Shown: piece by piece, positions 34,853 through 45,408 of the stretch | How positions within the stretch are numbered: position 1 is the stretch's first letter | Layout: every line of letters begins with the position of its first letter | Source: Hydrangea macrophylla | Taxonomy: Eukaryota; Streptophyta; Magnoliopsida; Cornales; Hydrangeaceae | Length of the DNA: 64,000 bases | Reading direction: 5' to 3' | NCBI GenBank assembly: GCA_033977485.1 | Contig: CM066988.1 | Location: forward strand, 4,548,501 to 4,612,500 | Translations under genes and position numbers: made by a program | Notes under the pieces: generated by a model | What the model was told of the DNA's origin: nothing | The model's database searches: none | What the model saw: only the letters and a program-made list of their open reading frames with translations

Positions 34853-35341
34853 ATTTTGTCCTTCTTTTTAAATTTTCAAAAGATATGTTGATGTAAACTA
34901 AATTTTTAATCTATATATATCTATATTTGTACTAAGATCCCCCATGTGCAGGGTATCACCCATGTGCATGGTATATACTTAAATATACTATTTTCTTTTT
35001 GCATTTTCTCCTTTTTCAAAATCTTTTTCATTTATTTTGTCCTCCTATTTTCTTCCAAAGAAACCCCCTTTTTTTATTTTGTTTATTATTCCCTTTTTTA
35101 TATAAAAAAAAAATAGGTTCCCAGACAGGGTTTCTCACACGTTCTTCATTATTCGAGTTTCTCCCCGAACGCCCAAATCCTCTCCTTTTTATTTTTAATT
35201 TTTCAATTTTAACTTGAAGAACATCTTGAAGATTTTGAATCTCTTGGAAAATCTTCGAACGTCACGGTCATCGTCATCATCGGTCTTCGAGAGGTCACCA
35301 ATCCCTGGATTTGACGTTTGGTCAAAATTGGGGTGTCTACA

Positions 35342-35712
35342 GTTTTTCGACGACATATTAATCTATAGTCGAACATGGGAGGACCACGTCTGCCACCTAA
35401 CCACGGCCCTTATGATTTATTGACAAAAATGTTGTCTGCAAAAAAATCAAATTGTCGTTTTGGGGTTTTACAAGTGGACTACCTTGGTCACCTGATTTCC
35501 ATTGAAGGAGTAGCCGTCGATCCTTCCAAAATCCAATCCGTCTTGGCATGGCCAACACCTACCATGGTCAAGGGAGTGAGCGGACTCCTCAGGTTGGCGG
35601 GATACTACCATAAATTCATTCGGAGATTTGGTGGCATTACTACACCATTGAACCACCTCCTTACCAAGAAGTCTTCTTTTGGAGTCTGGAGGCCAACGAC
35701 GCCTTCAAAAAA
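35342..35712 (+). pseudogene. pol: Reina-like RT, C-terminal part
   Basis: The RT resumes with FDDILIYSRTWEDHV, the catalytic acidic pair. It continues after a frame change near 35400 with VDYLGHLISIEGV, SKIQSVLAWPTP and LLRLAGYYHKFIRRFGGI, the RT thumb and connection. Another frame change near 35690 separates it from RNase H. Confidence 0.87.
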
Positions 35713-37006
35713 TTGAAAGAGGCACTAACTTCTCTACCGGTGTTGCGTTTACCAGATTTTACCCAACCATTCATTATCGAGTGTGATGCATGTGGAGTCG
35801 GTATTGGTGCCATCTTAATGCAACAAGATCGTCCCATCGCCTTCTTTAGTGAAGCTCTCAAAGGTTCTGCCCTTTCTCTCTCTACCTATGAGAAGGAAAT
35901 GCTAGCTATAGTCAAGGCCGTCCGCAAATGGCGTCCCTATCTATTGGGCAAGTCGTTCATCATCCGAACCGATCACAAAAGTCTGAAGTTCCTCCTTGAA
36001 AAACATATTTCCACCCCGACCCAAGCTCGTTGGTTTCCCAAACTATTGGGTTACTACTATGTTATTCATTACAAGAAAGGAGCAGACAACCAAGGTACTG
36101 ACGCTCTTTCCCGTGTAACTGAGTTTGAACTCTCTGCCATTTCCTTTCCTATTGCTAACTGGTGGACCCTCCTCCAACAAGAAGTTCGCACCGAGCCCTT
36201 CTACACCACGGTGGCAAAATCCCTCCTACTACCTGGGCCGCACAAATACTCCAACCGAGATGAGGTTTGGTTTAAAAAGGGTAAGGTTTTGTTAAGCCCA
36301 AACTCATCATTATTACCAGCCATCGTCAAAGAACATCATGCCATACCCACCGGGGGTCACTTTGGGTACAACAAGACACTTGGCCATGTAAAGGCATATT
36401 TCTCTTGGCCCAATATCCAAGAAACTATTAAGGAGCACATCAAGAGCTGTAATACTTGTCAGAGGTGCAAGACGGATTGCATGCAGCCCGAGGGAATGTT
36501 ACAACCATTAACCGTCCCCATTCGAATTTGGTCTAATGTCTCCATGGACTTTATCAAGGGTCTACCCCTTTCTAGCGACAAGACAGTAATTATGGTGGTT
36601 GTGGATAGACTATCAAAATATAGCCACTTTGTTCCTTTGAGTCACCCATTCACGGCTCCAATTATAGCTTGGGCTTTTGTTAACAATATAGTCAAACTCC
36701 ATGGGATCCCAACGTCCATCGTGAGTGATCGAGATAAAATTTTTATTAGCTTGTTCTGACAAAGTCTTTTTCAATTACAGGGCACAGAGCTCTGTATGAG
36801 CTCTAGTTATCACCCACAATTCGATGGGCAGACCGAAGTTGTCAATCGGATTTTGGAGCATTATCTCCGCTGCTTCACTAGCAGCCAACCTAAGAAGTGG
36901 ACCGACTAGCTGACTTGGGCAGAGTTTAGCTACAACACTTCCATTCATTCAGCTACCAAAGTACCCCCATTTGAGGCTGTTTATGGTATGCCACCTCCGA
37001 ATCTAT
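35713..37006 (+). pseudogene. pol: Reina-like RNase H and integrase
   Basis: A 348-codon frame carries RNase H (IECDACGVGIGAIL, STYEKEMLAIV, RTDHKSLKFLL, GTDALSR). An integrase zinc finger (HHAIPTGGHFGYN to CNTCQRC) and the start of the core (SMDFIKGLP, IVSDRDK) follow. TGA at 36757-36759 stops it where plant elements usually have Trp. The core continues in frame ([17 protein letters not shown]) to a TAG at 36907-36909 and then FEAVYGMPPP, until the hAT MITE at 37007. RNase H looks intact at the motif level. The integrase is interrupted three times. Confidence 0.9.
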
Positions 37007-37194
37007 TAGGGGTGGCAATTCGGGTTCTCATGTCATAATCGTGTCATTAATCGAGTTGTGTGCTTTGGGTTTGATTTTTAGTTTCGAGTGTTATTCATCT
37101 ATAATACAAACTAATTTTAATTATCGTGTCATGTCGTGTCGTGTTCAGGTTATCTCAGTAAAATGGGTTGTCGTGTCAAAAATTGCCACCCCTA
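37007..37194. mobile_element. hAT-type MITE in integrase region
   Basis: This 188-bp element has perfect 14-bp inverted ends, TAGGGGTGGCAATT and AATTGCCACCCCTA. The 8-bp duplication GAATCTAT lies at 36999-37006 and 37195-37202. TAGGGGTGG ends with an 8-bp duplication are typical of hAT. Inside are GTGTCATTAATCG and GTCATGTCGTGTCGTG repeats and no coding sequence. Confidence 0.93.
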
Positions 37195-37202
37195 GAATCT
37201 AT

Positions 37203-37840
37203 TAGCATACGTTCCAGGGACAACAAGGGTTCAAACGGTCGACGATTACCTCCGCGATCATGATTCTATACTCAGCGACTTGTGTAAGAATTTATTAGAG
37301 GCCCAATCCCGAATGAAGGCCAAGGCCGACCGTCATCATCGCGAGCTCGTCTTTAATGTAGGTGACTATGTCTTCTTAAAATTGCAACCGTACCGTCAAA
37401 ATACGATTTCCTTCCGAAGCTCTCTCAAACATGCCCCTCGTTTCTTCGAGTCCTACACGGTCTTAACCCGCATCGGCCCAGTTGCTTATTGGTTAGAATT
37501 ACCGCTTGGTTCCCAAATTCATGATGTATTTTATGTGAGCCTCCTCAAGCCGAAGGAAGGGCCCATCGTTCCTCTATCCCACCAGCTTCTCCCAATTTCG
37601 GAGACATCTCAAGTTCTTCCCCAACCTGAGGCTGTACTTGACCGTCGCATCATCCGCAAGGATCAGTACCGCCCCAAAATGGAAGTCTTAGTGAAATGGA
37701 AGGGAACCCCTCACGAAGAGGCTACATGGGAGAATCAGTGGCATTTTTCTAGGTCGTATCCAGACTTCATCCTTGAGGACAAGGAAGCTTCAAGCAGTGA
37801 GGATTGTTACGGATCAACCATGCAACGTGTGGTAACTTGA
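37203..37840 (+). pseudogene. pol: Reina-like integrase C-terminus and chromodomain
   Basis: The frame carries EAQSRMKAKADRHHRE, VFLKLQPYRQ (integrase C-terminal region) and HDVFYVSLLK. A chromodomain follows at about 37620-37770 (VLVKWKGTPHEEATWENQW). The chromodomain would bind modified histones and steer integration. The frame runs 36 bases into the 3' LTR and ends at TGA 37838-37840. Confidence 0.9.
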
Positions 37841-38132
37841 GCAATAGCAGACACATACCATATAATCAAGCAGTAGTTAATTTTCCATGCAATAAAGACT
37901 TGGTTTTAAGTCAACAATCATTCCTTTGAATAGGCATCACTCAAGCATGATCTCATGCTTTCCTTTGTTATGCATCAATTTTAGTGATATCTTGGCATGA
38001 TCCATTGCATGTATCAGTACATAAGGGTTATGTAATCTAGTATGTTTGAACTAGAAGGAATAATAAGAATAATACAAGCTTTTTCCCTTATCATTCTTTC
38101 TCTCTCTCTCTTTACACGGCTTGTTCATATCA
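37805..38132 (+). mobile_element. Reina-like 3' LTR
   Basis: This 328-bp LTR begins TGTTACGG and ends TTCATATCA. A purine-rich stretch (GAGGACAAGGAAG, then AGCAGTGAGGA) lies just upstream and is the likely polypurine tract, overlapping coding sequence. It reads through the positions where the 5' copy was interrupted, which confirms the ATAGG duplication there. Confidence 0.92.
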
Positions 38133-38137
38133 CATCT

Positions 38138-38514
38138 CTCTTTTCTCTCCTCCCTGCCATCACTGCCACCATCTTTGCCCCACCACCAATTGCCACCACC
38201 ACCATCACGCACCACTGCCATCGTGTGCTGCTACCACCACCATCGCCATCGTGAGCCACCACCATCTCCATTTCCAACTACCACAACCACCATCGTACCA
38301 CCACTGCCACCATCACTTCCATAGTCTTCTTCATCTCTGACGAGCATCGATCTTTTTCATCTCGACAATGTGCAGCCTCATGATTGAGATCTAGATATAG
38401 ATCTTGACCAGTGATTGAAATCTAGATCTAGATCTAGATATTGATCTGGATATCACCGCCATAACGATCTCCAATGACCACCATACAAGGCCACCATATA
38501 TGAGGTATGTTGTA
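38138..38514. other. Low-complexity CCACCA/CT-rich host flank
   Basis: This resumes the host sequence broken at 8394. It is rich in CCACCA and TC runs with GATCTAGATATAGATC-like repeats near 38390-38440. The open frames here are compositional and no gene is supported. Confidence 0.6.
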
Positions 38515-38674
38515 GAGTGTACAATATTAAGTGAAATTTCACTCAATATTAAGCAAAAAGGCAATCTTCAGCCAGCACTACCGTGAGCCACCACCACCTT
38601 CCTAGAAAGTTTTTTTCCCAATTTTCAATGACTATCCTTGTAAGCCCTAGGGCTTAGTAGGATGCAAAGATCTC

Positions 38675-38743
38675 AAGTGAAATTTCACTTAAGATAATAT
38701 CTTACGAGAAATTTCACTTAAGATATCTTAAGTGAAATTTCAC
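38675..38743. repeat. Palindromes built on AAGTGAAATTTCACTT
   Basis: A perfect 16-bp palindrome AAGTGAAATTTCACTT lies at about 38675-38690. A 38-bp palindrome with one mismatched pair, centred on AAGATATCTT, spans 38706-38743. Related copies occur at about 43815-43860 and 60377-60418. Confidence 0.85.
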
Positions 38744-39240
38744 ATTTGTTAAGAAAAAAGATAATCTTCAGTAGTGATAGTAGTGGTCATGCAAGGTCAT
38801 TCGAGTGATGGAGGTGGTCACTGGTGGTTAGGAGTGGCAGAGATGGTGGTAATAAGTTAGAAATGTGGAGATCGCCAGAAATGGCGGTGGTCACCAGCGA
38901 TGGTGGTGGTCACCGGATATGGCAAGGGTGGTGGTCGCCGGAAATGGAGAGAGCGGTGACCAGAGGTCTAGTAATGGGAGGGTAAGGTTAGAGGATGAGG
39001 ATAATAGTATTTTGGTCTATGGAATATTGGAGTACTTATCTCCAATATTTAATTTAAGTTGTCCTTAATTACAAAAAAAAAAAAAAAAAAACTTGGCTTA
39101 ATGTCATTTTCATCAATTTTCCCTTTTTTTATTACAACTATACTCCTATCGAAAATGACATAAATGGACAAATGAATAAACATATATAATTCTATAATAT
39201 ACTCTCTACACCCACGGTACCTACATTACAATGATAATTC

Positions 39241-39430
39241 TTGGGGCACATAAGAATCTCACAAAAATAAGATACATAAACTTTATGTGTCTATCTGTGT
39301 CTATCTCTTTCCTCTATGAACCCACAGACACTGTGGACTCCACGGTGTCAGCGGACCCCACCAAGAGAGAGAGAGATAGACACATTGTGATTTATGTATC
39401 TTATTTTTGTGAGATTCTTATGTGCCCCAA
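39241..39430. mobile_element. Foldback MITE with perfect 40-bp arms
   Basis: Positions 39241-39280 and 39391-39430 are exact reverse complements (TTGGGGCACATAAG to ATACATAAA). Imperfect pairing continues inward (TGTGTCTATCTCT) to an inner GACACTGTGGACTCC hairpin, and outward to about 39233. Almost the entire 190 bp can fold into one stem. The copy at 60917-61101 has one mismatch in the outer arms. A target-site duplication is not clear. Confidence 0.85.
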
Positions 39431-39773
39431 GAGTTATCCACTTTACAAACAATAATTTTACCAACACTTGCTCCCCAACATATCTGTATTGTGTTTGAAC
39501 ACATATATGCATATGTAACTATATATACATGTGCACTTTAATAGCTAAATAAATCTTCTTGCACTTATGTATGTATACACATATACAAAAAACAAAGATG
39601 GAAACACACAATTTGTTGAATTTTGGAATTTTGCAATTTTCTCGTTACTTTGATCACAGGGAATTGAATAAAATTGAAACACACATTGGTTTTGCAATTT
39701 TATCATTAATTTGATCGCATGGATATCAATTGATGTCTATTTGATCACCATATATATATATATATATATATTA

Positions 39774-39801
39774 CTAGTGTGAGTCCCGCGCGATGCGCGG
39801 G
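39774..39801 (-). mobile_element. Helitron-type 3' terminus
   Basis: On the minus strand a GC-rich hairpin (CCCGCGC, ATC loop, GCGCGGG; 39785-39801) is followed after 7 bases by CTAG and then T. Plant Helitrons end with such a hairpin shortly before CTRR and insert before T. The body would extend to higher coordinates, but I could not find a convincing 5' TC end. Confidence 0.65.
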
Positions 39802-40263
39802 TATGCTTGAGTTTGTTGTTTGTCTATATAATTTGGAGAAACACAAAAATGAACAAAGTATTGTACATCTGGAGGTAGATATTGCTATCATATGAGTGCA
39901 GAATAATGTTTTAAGAGTTGAAAGAAAAATATATCCTTAGAATGTCCAAACTCCATTGGACCCAAAGTATTGTTATTGTTTTTCATGTCAATGTTGCATA
40001 AACTGGTAACTATTGACTGAAAAGGGAATTGTTATTCGCACTCTATAGATTACTGAATGCAATCTATGGTACCACTCTCAAACCATGTGGTATCATCATT
40101 ATCATGTACTACATGGAATGCATTTAGTAATCAATGGAGTATGAACTAACAGTTCCCAAAAAAAATTGATAATCAACAATGAAATATAAAGAATAGAATG
40201 TATCCTAGTACAATTCTTACACTATCAAATTGAACAAACACCTAAACTCAATTCACAAAATTT
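39802..40263. other. Noncoding part of putative Helitron body
   Basis: This AT-rich stretch is shared with 61464-61917. No coding sequence or further repeat structure is supported. Confidence 0.5.
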
Positions 40264-40536
40264 TCATAAACAAGTGAAGAAATGACACAATAGACCCAAT
40301 CGAATTCCTGGCAAGGATACCGAAGCAAGCTTGAGATGATGAAGAGGAAAACGCTGCATCAATTTGATAGTTCCTTCGTTTTGGGGCTGCTCATTTAGTG
40401 GGAGGCAATGACTTGTAGCACCCATAGGATAACAAAGCTCTTTTAGATATAGCTCCCACAGGAGTAGGTTGAAATGTTTTTTGTTTTTCCTCTCTCTTAT
40501 ATTTCCTTTTGACCTAAGAAAATTTAAAATGGGCAA
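40264..40536 (-). pseudogene. Exon-like fragment, frame-broken copy
   Basis: On the minus strand LPILNFLRSKGNI follows a pyrimidine-rich run ending in CTTAG, which looks like a splice acceptor. The copy at 61918-62208 keeps a longer reading frame. Here the frame differs after about 20 residues. I do not recognise the protein. It may be a host exon captured by the Helitron-like element. Confidence 0.35.
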
Positions 40537-40901
40537 ATACAGATGGAAAAATGGATAGGTAAATTATCCTCATAAAGCTTGCACAGATGAAAAATATCCA
40601 TACAACAGTATCTTGGGAGCAAGCATGGAGTATTCTTGAGGCAGAGATAATTCCAACTTGAAAACCCCTACATAGAAATTGCAAACAGCTGAATGTAAAT
40701 AAAATAGAAATCATAGAAAACCAATTAATTAACAACAATCTGCACATTTCATGTGATCGTAACCACTCAATTTTAGGAAACGGATATTTGTGAAGGAATG
40801 GAACATTGAAAAATGTTTTATGCTTCAGCTCTCTATGGAAAACTATAGGGCGATGCAAAAAGTTTAGTACACAAAGTTCCACTGTAGTAGTTTGAACTTT
40901 G

Positions 40902-41091
40902 GTGTGCCATACTTAAGCTTTTTTGCTTCCTCAAATTATGTGAAAGCATCCTATAATAACATGCATTAATCACCAATTAACTCACACACTATAAGTATAC
41001 CCAAACAAGCCTAACCAATGATTGGTTGTTTTAAATGAACTTAAAGCAAATGTCAAATTTGATTTGATGGAGATTCCTAATCTGTGGGAGT
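40902..41091. other. Unannotated sequence after block A
   Basis: AT-rich sequence with no recognised feature. It marks where copy A continues beyond the point at which copy B is cut by the copia element. Confidence 0.5.
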
Positions 41092-41401
41092 TCAAACGCA
41101 GCGCGAACAATATTCATTCATAAACTAGTATTTTCACGGAGCAGCTATCATTCAAAAATACAGAAAAAAAATTTATATTAGCATAGGATATAATTTTTCG
41201 GTTGTATAAAAATACAAAAGTAATTATTTTCACTGCTTTGAAAACATAGTTTTTAAATCACGTCACAGGTATTCCTGAATTTATATAAAAAAAAATTACA
41301 GTTTGACCCCAAGCAAAGTATTCCTTTTAAATCAAACAAGTAATAGGAATAAATTTTGAAATTACATTTTGTAATTATAGGAAAATACAGGTTGTTAGAC
41401 A
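41092..41401 (-). mobile_element. Diverged fragment of family-C-like LTR
   Basis: The stretch resembles 7495-7882: CTAGTATTTTCACGG versus CTGGTATTTTCGTGA, then AAAAATACAGAAAA, CAGGTATT, TTTGACCCC and ATACAGGTTGTTA near the end. It is diverged and lacks the rest of the LTR. Confidence 0.65.
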
Positions 41402-41891
41402 TGACCCCGGTACTTAATCTAAATGTTAATTATATTATTTAACACATTTACGAGCCTATAAATACTGCTAAAAAAATTAACACATCACTCTTCAATAACT
41501 TGTCCAACTTAAACTTTTACAACTCAACCCCACCCCTAAGCATCACAAACTTTCACAATAATTATTAATAAGTAAAAGTACATGCACACAGATAGCTAAA
41601 TGTCCATAAAAATATAAATGCACATAGCCAGTTAATAACACATACAAAATTCAGGTTGCCTCATTAACATATTTAAAAAAAATGAATATTTATATCAGAA
41701 AAATATATAGTGTTACACGTTTGGTCCACGTTGGATCAACCTTTGACTTGTTGACAATCTTGAGAGTCCACGTAGGATTCTATTGAACTTTTTGAACTAT
41801 TTGGTTGGTCTACGTAGGACCGTCTTCCCTTCCTTATCTCTTTCATTGACTCTTTGACCAGCCAACGTGTCTTGGTTTTTGGGGAGCAACA
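41402..41891. other. Unannotated AT-rich stretch
   Basis: No recognised repeat. The second half has paired phrases (GTCCACGTTGGATCAAC, GTCCACGTAGGATTC, GTCTACGTAGGACCG) that suggest short internal repeats of CCACGTNGGA. A minus-strand open frame at 41736-41993 has no family resemblance. Confidence 0.45.
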
Positions 41892-42508
41892 ATGATGGAG
41901 CTGTGGGCTCCACGTGTATGTGATGTAGGGGTTGTTATGCCACCTTGGAGACCACCTACCATCCCTTTTATAGCACTTGTAGTAAAAGAGCATGATAGTG
42001 ATTTCCTTGAGTTATTCTATCCGGGCACATGCATTGTTGATAGGAGTTTTCACTGGCATCTCGTTGGAGCTATTTTTAGAGGTTACTCTCTAGATGGGTG
42101 GCTTCTTTTTTCCCTTGGGCAGTGGTCCAATTACCTCTAGTGCATTGGGACTTGTTGGACCATTGAGGCTTGTTGTTAGGGTCTTCCATAGACCCAGATC
42201 ATGTGACAGTTCTTTTTGACTTGTTCAGATACTCAAATACCCTGTACATGACACTTGGAATGGAGTACAAAGTATAGAAATACACTATTGGGACATATAT
42301 ACACGCCATTGCAGTGCACAGGAGGAGAGTTCTATGGCTGAATGCCGAGGGCGTGCTCTATATTCATCATGAGGATGGGTCTTTTCAGTTTTTAAATTTA
42401 GGTATATTTTTAGATGAGGATGAGCCTTTTGACTGGGACCCCTCTATGTTAATTGTTGATGGGGAGCATATTTTCCTTAATTTCATAGGAGTTAGATGGC
42501 CTTTTTGA
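41892..42508 (+). pseudogene. Coding-like fragment of unknown origin
   Basis: Two plus-strand frames, 41892-42140 (82 codons) and 42314-42508 (64 codons), have mixed, less repetitive composition and plausible residues such as PFIALVVKEHDSDFLELF and VLWLNAEGVLYIHHEDGS. More coding-like sequence follows in a different frame to about 42620 (ELVKHIHPEVQCVAL). Stops break the whole. I do not recognise the family. It could be a captured host-gene fragment or an old element gene. Confidence 0.35.
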
Positions 42509-43805
42509 GTTAGTTAAGCACATTCACCCTGAGGTTCAGTGTGTAGCTTTGATGTGATTTCAGTCTTTAGCATAGGAGAGGGATCTATATATTCTGTTCA
42601 AGATAGAGATGGTCACATTCCCACAGAAAGTAGGCAACTTTATTTTTGTTGCTGGTGGTAGCGCGGGAAATGTGGAATGCATTTCCTTGAGCTTAGAACC
42701 GCCGCCCCATCCTACATTGTCCTAATATAGTGTACCCAATACGAGTGCCTATGTAGATATGCTTGAAGCCTAAAGAGGGAGTCTGTATAGCAATGTATTC
42801 TATGCTTTCAATTGTAGTGGTCATTGAGATATAGTGAGGGATTTTATGTGCTGGTAGGGAAGGATACGGAATTTGGCCTAGAGGGCTATCTTTTTATCTG
42901 ATTACAAGACTTAATAGGTTTTTCATATTTGATGATAAAAGTGGTATAAAGAAACAGATAAAGCACATAAGTATGCACGTTTTACTACTCGGTCAATAAT
43001 TTGCATAATTCTTCGAATTATAATTTTTTTCTCAAGAAACTTTATAATTCTTGAATGATTTTGATGAAGGTCACCCTACTTACAAGTAATAGTTAGTACA
43101 GTCAATGGCCATGATTTATGTAAGGGGCAATCATCCAATGAAATAGAAACTCATGATAATATTTTAGAAGTTTTAGACCTCCTAATAAAGTAATATTTCT
43201 ATAAGGTCACCCTACTTATAATATTCTATGCAAGTCTCTAAAAGACTCTAGAGAATTAAATGATTCCCTTTAAGTCTAGGGAGTTCCGAGCATTCTATAC
43301 AAGTCTATGCAAAACAACCTACAACACAGCAAAAGTTTTTTTTCCGGACAGAGAGAAGTTCTCTAATTTAATTACCATAACACAACCCCTAAACCTTTTT
43401 GGTGGTCAGGATAAGTAGCAGATGACTTTTATCCAATTCGGCATTTGTTAACGCCATCAGATAGTATAAAATAGTCTTCAACTAGATTTTTATCCCATGG
43501 AGAGTGCAATAACTCTAACCCATGGGATGGGGTATTAGGTGGGATTAGAAGTTTGAGATAACTTCTAGGGGTATTAGGTTTTAGATCTTTTTTTTTCTTT
43601 TCTATTTTCACATCCTCTTTTTTTTTTTTTTACTTTTTCATTCTCAGATCTGTTTTGTTTTTTTTTTCTTTAGATGTCCGTGTTTTTTTTTTCTTTTTTG
43701 AATCATTATTATTTATTTTTTTTCGGATTTGCAATTTTTTGGGTGTTAAAAAGCAATAATTTAGCTATTATCCTGAACTCATATCCAGGCACGTTCCAAA
43801 TACAG
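42509..43805. other. Unannotated sequence with poly-T tracts
   Basis: After coding-like traces to about 42720 nothing is recognised. Poly-T and T-rich tracts lie at 43588-43600, 43619-43632 and 43655-43740. The repeated phrase AGGTCACCCTACTTA occurs near 43069 and 43205. Confidence 0.5.
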
Positions 43806-43932
43806 GATATTATCTTAAGAGAAATTTCACTTAAGATATCTTCTTAAGTGAAATTTCACATTTGTTGAGCAAAAAGGCAATCTTCAGCCAGCACTACCGC
43901 GAGTTACCACCATCGCGAGCTACCACCACCTT
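43806..43932. repeat. Duplicated block, copy B, left piece
   Basis: It contains the GTGAAATTTCAC palindrome, AAAAAGGCAATCTTCAGCC and CACCACCTT. This matches 38515-38600 and part of 38690-38775. The Athila element begins directly after ACCTT, and the block resumes at 60277. Confidence 0.75.
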
Positions 43933-45338
43933 TGACGACATCCTATTGATGCGTTTTCTTATCACACCCAAGTGTAGGTGATCGTACAAGTAATAAAGTT
44001 CTGGAAGTCCAGGTCGAACCCACAGGGAACGGGAAACAAAGATAGGCAATAACTATTTTGTCACTTAAAAAGAAAATAAAAGATGATGGATTTTTGTGGG
44101 GTTTTACTAACTACTAGTTTATATATATTTTTGCAATGAAACTAATTAAAAGCTATTTTTTCCTAAGTAGTTTACGGTAAAGATTTTAACAATGCAAAAT
44201 AAATTAACTAAGACACTAGTAAGAAAAGGAAGAAAAAGAAATAAAAGCTAAATTTTTGTGAGATAAACTTTTTGGATTTAATACTAGTGAAAGATAGAAA
44301 TAATACAAATTTTTAAGCAAAGTTATTAAAAACAGGAAATATTAATTATAGAAATATACAATTTGGTTCCTAATTATGGCATTAATATGAATTGATCCTA
44401 ACTTGATTTGGTGTATAGAAATTAATCCTTAATTTGCAACAGAAATCAATAATTAGTCCCTATTCCTAAATGGTTAGTATAAATTCAGACCATTATACCC
44501 TTGTCAGACATATATACATAACTGTATTGTATACACATATATATGACACATGTGAAATTCAAATAAAGTTATATATGGTAGTTAATAAATGGAGCGGATT
44601 GTAAGGAGATCATGGATAATGATTTTTACTCCAAAAATTATGTTGATTTGTGGTTCAAAACAATGCCTTTTTTTTAAAATCTGTATGTAATTTGTTCATA
44701 GTAGAAAATGATTTGTATGTTTTATTGATTCGAATCATAGAAATAATAGATAGTTTTGTGTGGAAGATTGAAGGTTGCTGATAAAAAGGTGAGAAATTCT
44801 CACAATATAGTGCGAAATTTATAACTGTAATTCACAGTATAGTGCGAAATCATGCTGGAATTCATAATTTGAGAATTTGGTGATAATCTTGTTGGAAGAA
44901 GTGACTTAGTTGTGAGAAATTTCGTATTTTATCCATTCAAAAAGTGAGAAATTTGTATTACTAAATGAGAAATTTGTTATTAGAGCATTTGAAATTGGCC
45001 ATATGATTAGATGTATATATGTATATATGTCCACCAACACAAATAAGGCGTGTGAATGACGGGTATGGCAAGTGTAATCCATAGAGATCATGGATAAGAG
45101 AATAAATATTGCTAAAATCAAGTAGTTTCCTTATTTTACTCAACTTTCAAATTTGTTTGCTAAAATCAAGGAATTTACTCACTCTGATAAAATGATCTGT
45201 ATGTATTACGTTTATAGTAGAAAATGATCTGTATATTTTATATTGATTTGAATCACAGAAATAAGATTATTTTGTGTGGAAGATTGAAGGTTGCTGATAA
45301 AAATGTGAGAAATTCTCTTAATATAGTGCGAAATTCAT

Positions 45339-45340
45339 AC

Positions 45341-45406
<66 letters not shown>
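45339..45406. repeat. (AT)n(GA)n microsatellite
   Basis: An AT run at 45339-45356 is followed by about 25 GA units. A mirrored (TC)n(TA)n tract lies at 46511-46572 in the same element. Confidence 0.9.

Positions 45407-45408
<2 letters not shown>

Larger units (their letters stand above)
31830..35341 (-). mobile_element. Solo LTR (3.5 kb) inside Reina RT
   Basis: The segment starts TGTGGATATCG and ends GTGTCTACA. It is flanked by GTTTT at 31825-31829 and 35342-35346. It holds no coding domains, primer-binding site or polypurine tract. If read on the minus strand it begins TGTAGACACCCCAATTTTG, a start seen in large plant gypsy LTRs of Tat/Ogre type. The clade and strand are therefore tentative, but the boundaries are firm. 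Without it the two RT parts join in register. Confidence 0.85.
8395..38132 (+). mobile_element. Reina-like gypsy chromovirus with three nested insertions
   Basis: The element starts TGTTACGG and ends TTCATATCA. It is flanked by CATCT at 8390-8394 and 38133-38137. It has short LTRs of about 330 bp, a methionine-type primer-binding site, then gag, protease, RT, RNase H, integrase and a C-terminal chromodomain, all on the plus strand. Short LTRs and the domain order fit the Reina clade. Three insertions interrupt it, at 8525-29360, 31830-35341 and 37007-37194. About 20 differences between its two LTRs (roughly 6 percent by eye) make it the oldest layer of the stack. All genes are broken. Confidence 0.88.
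38515..40901. repeat. Duplicated block, copy A
   Basis: About 2.3 kb here matches 43806-43932 plus 60277-62566 in the same order and orientation, with frequent single-base differences and small indels. It includes palindromic GTGAAATTTCAC units, a GGTGGT-rich part, a foldback element, a Helitron-type 3' end and an exon-like piece. No TG/CA ends, primer-binding site or polypurine tract bound it. Confidence 0.85.
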
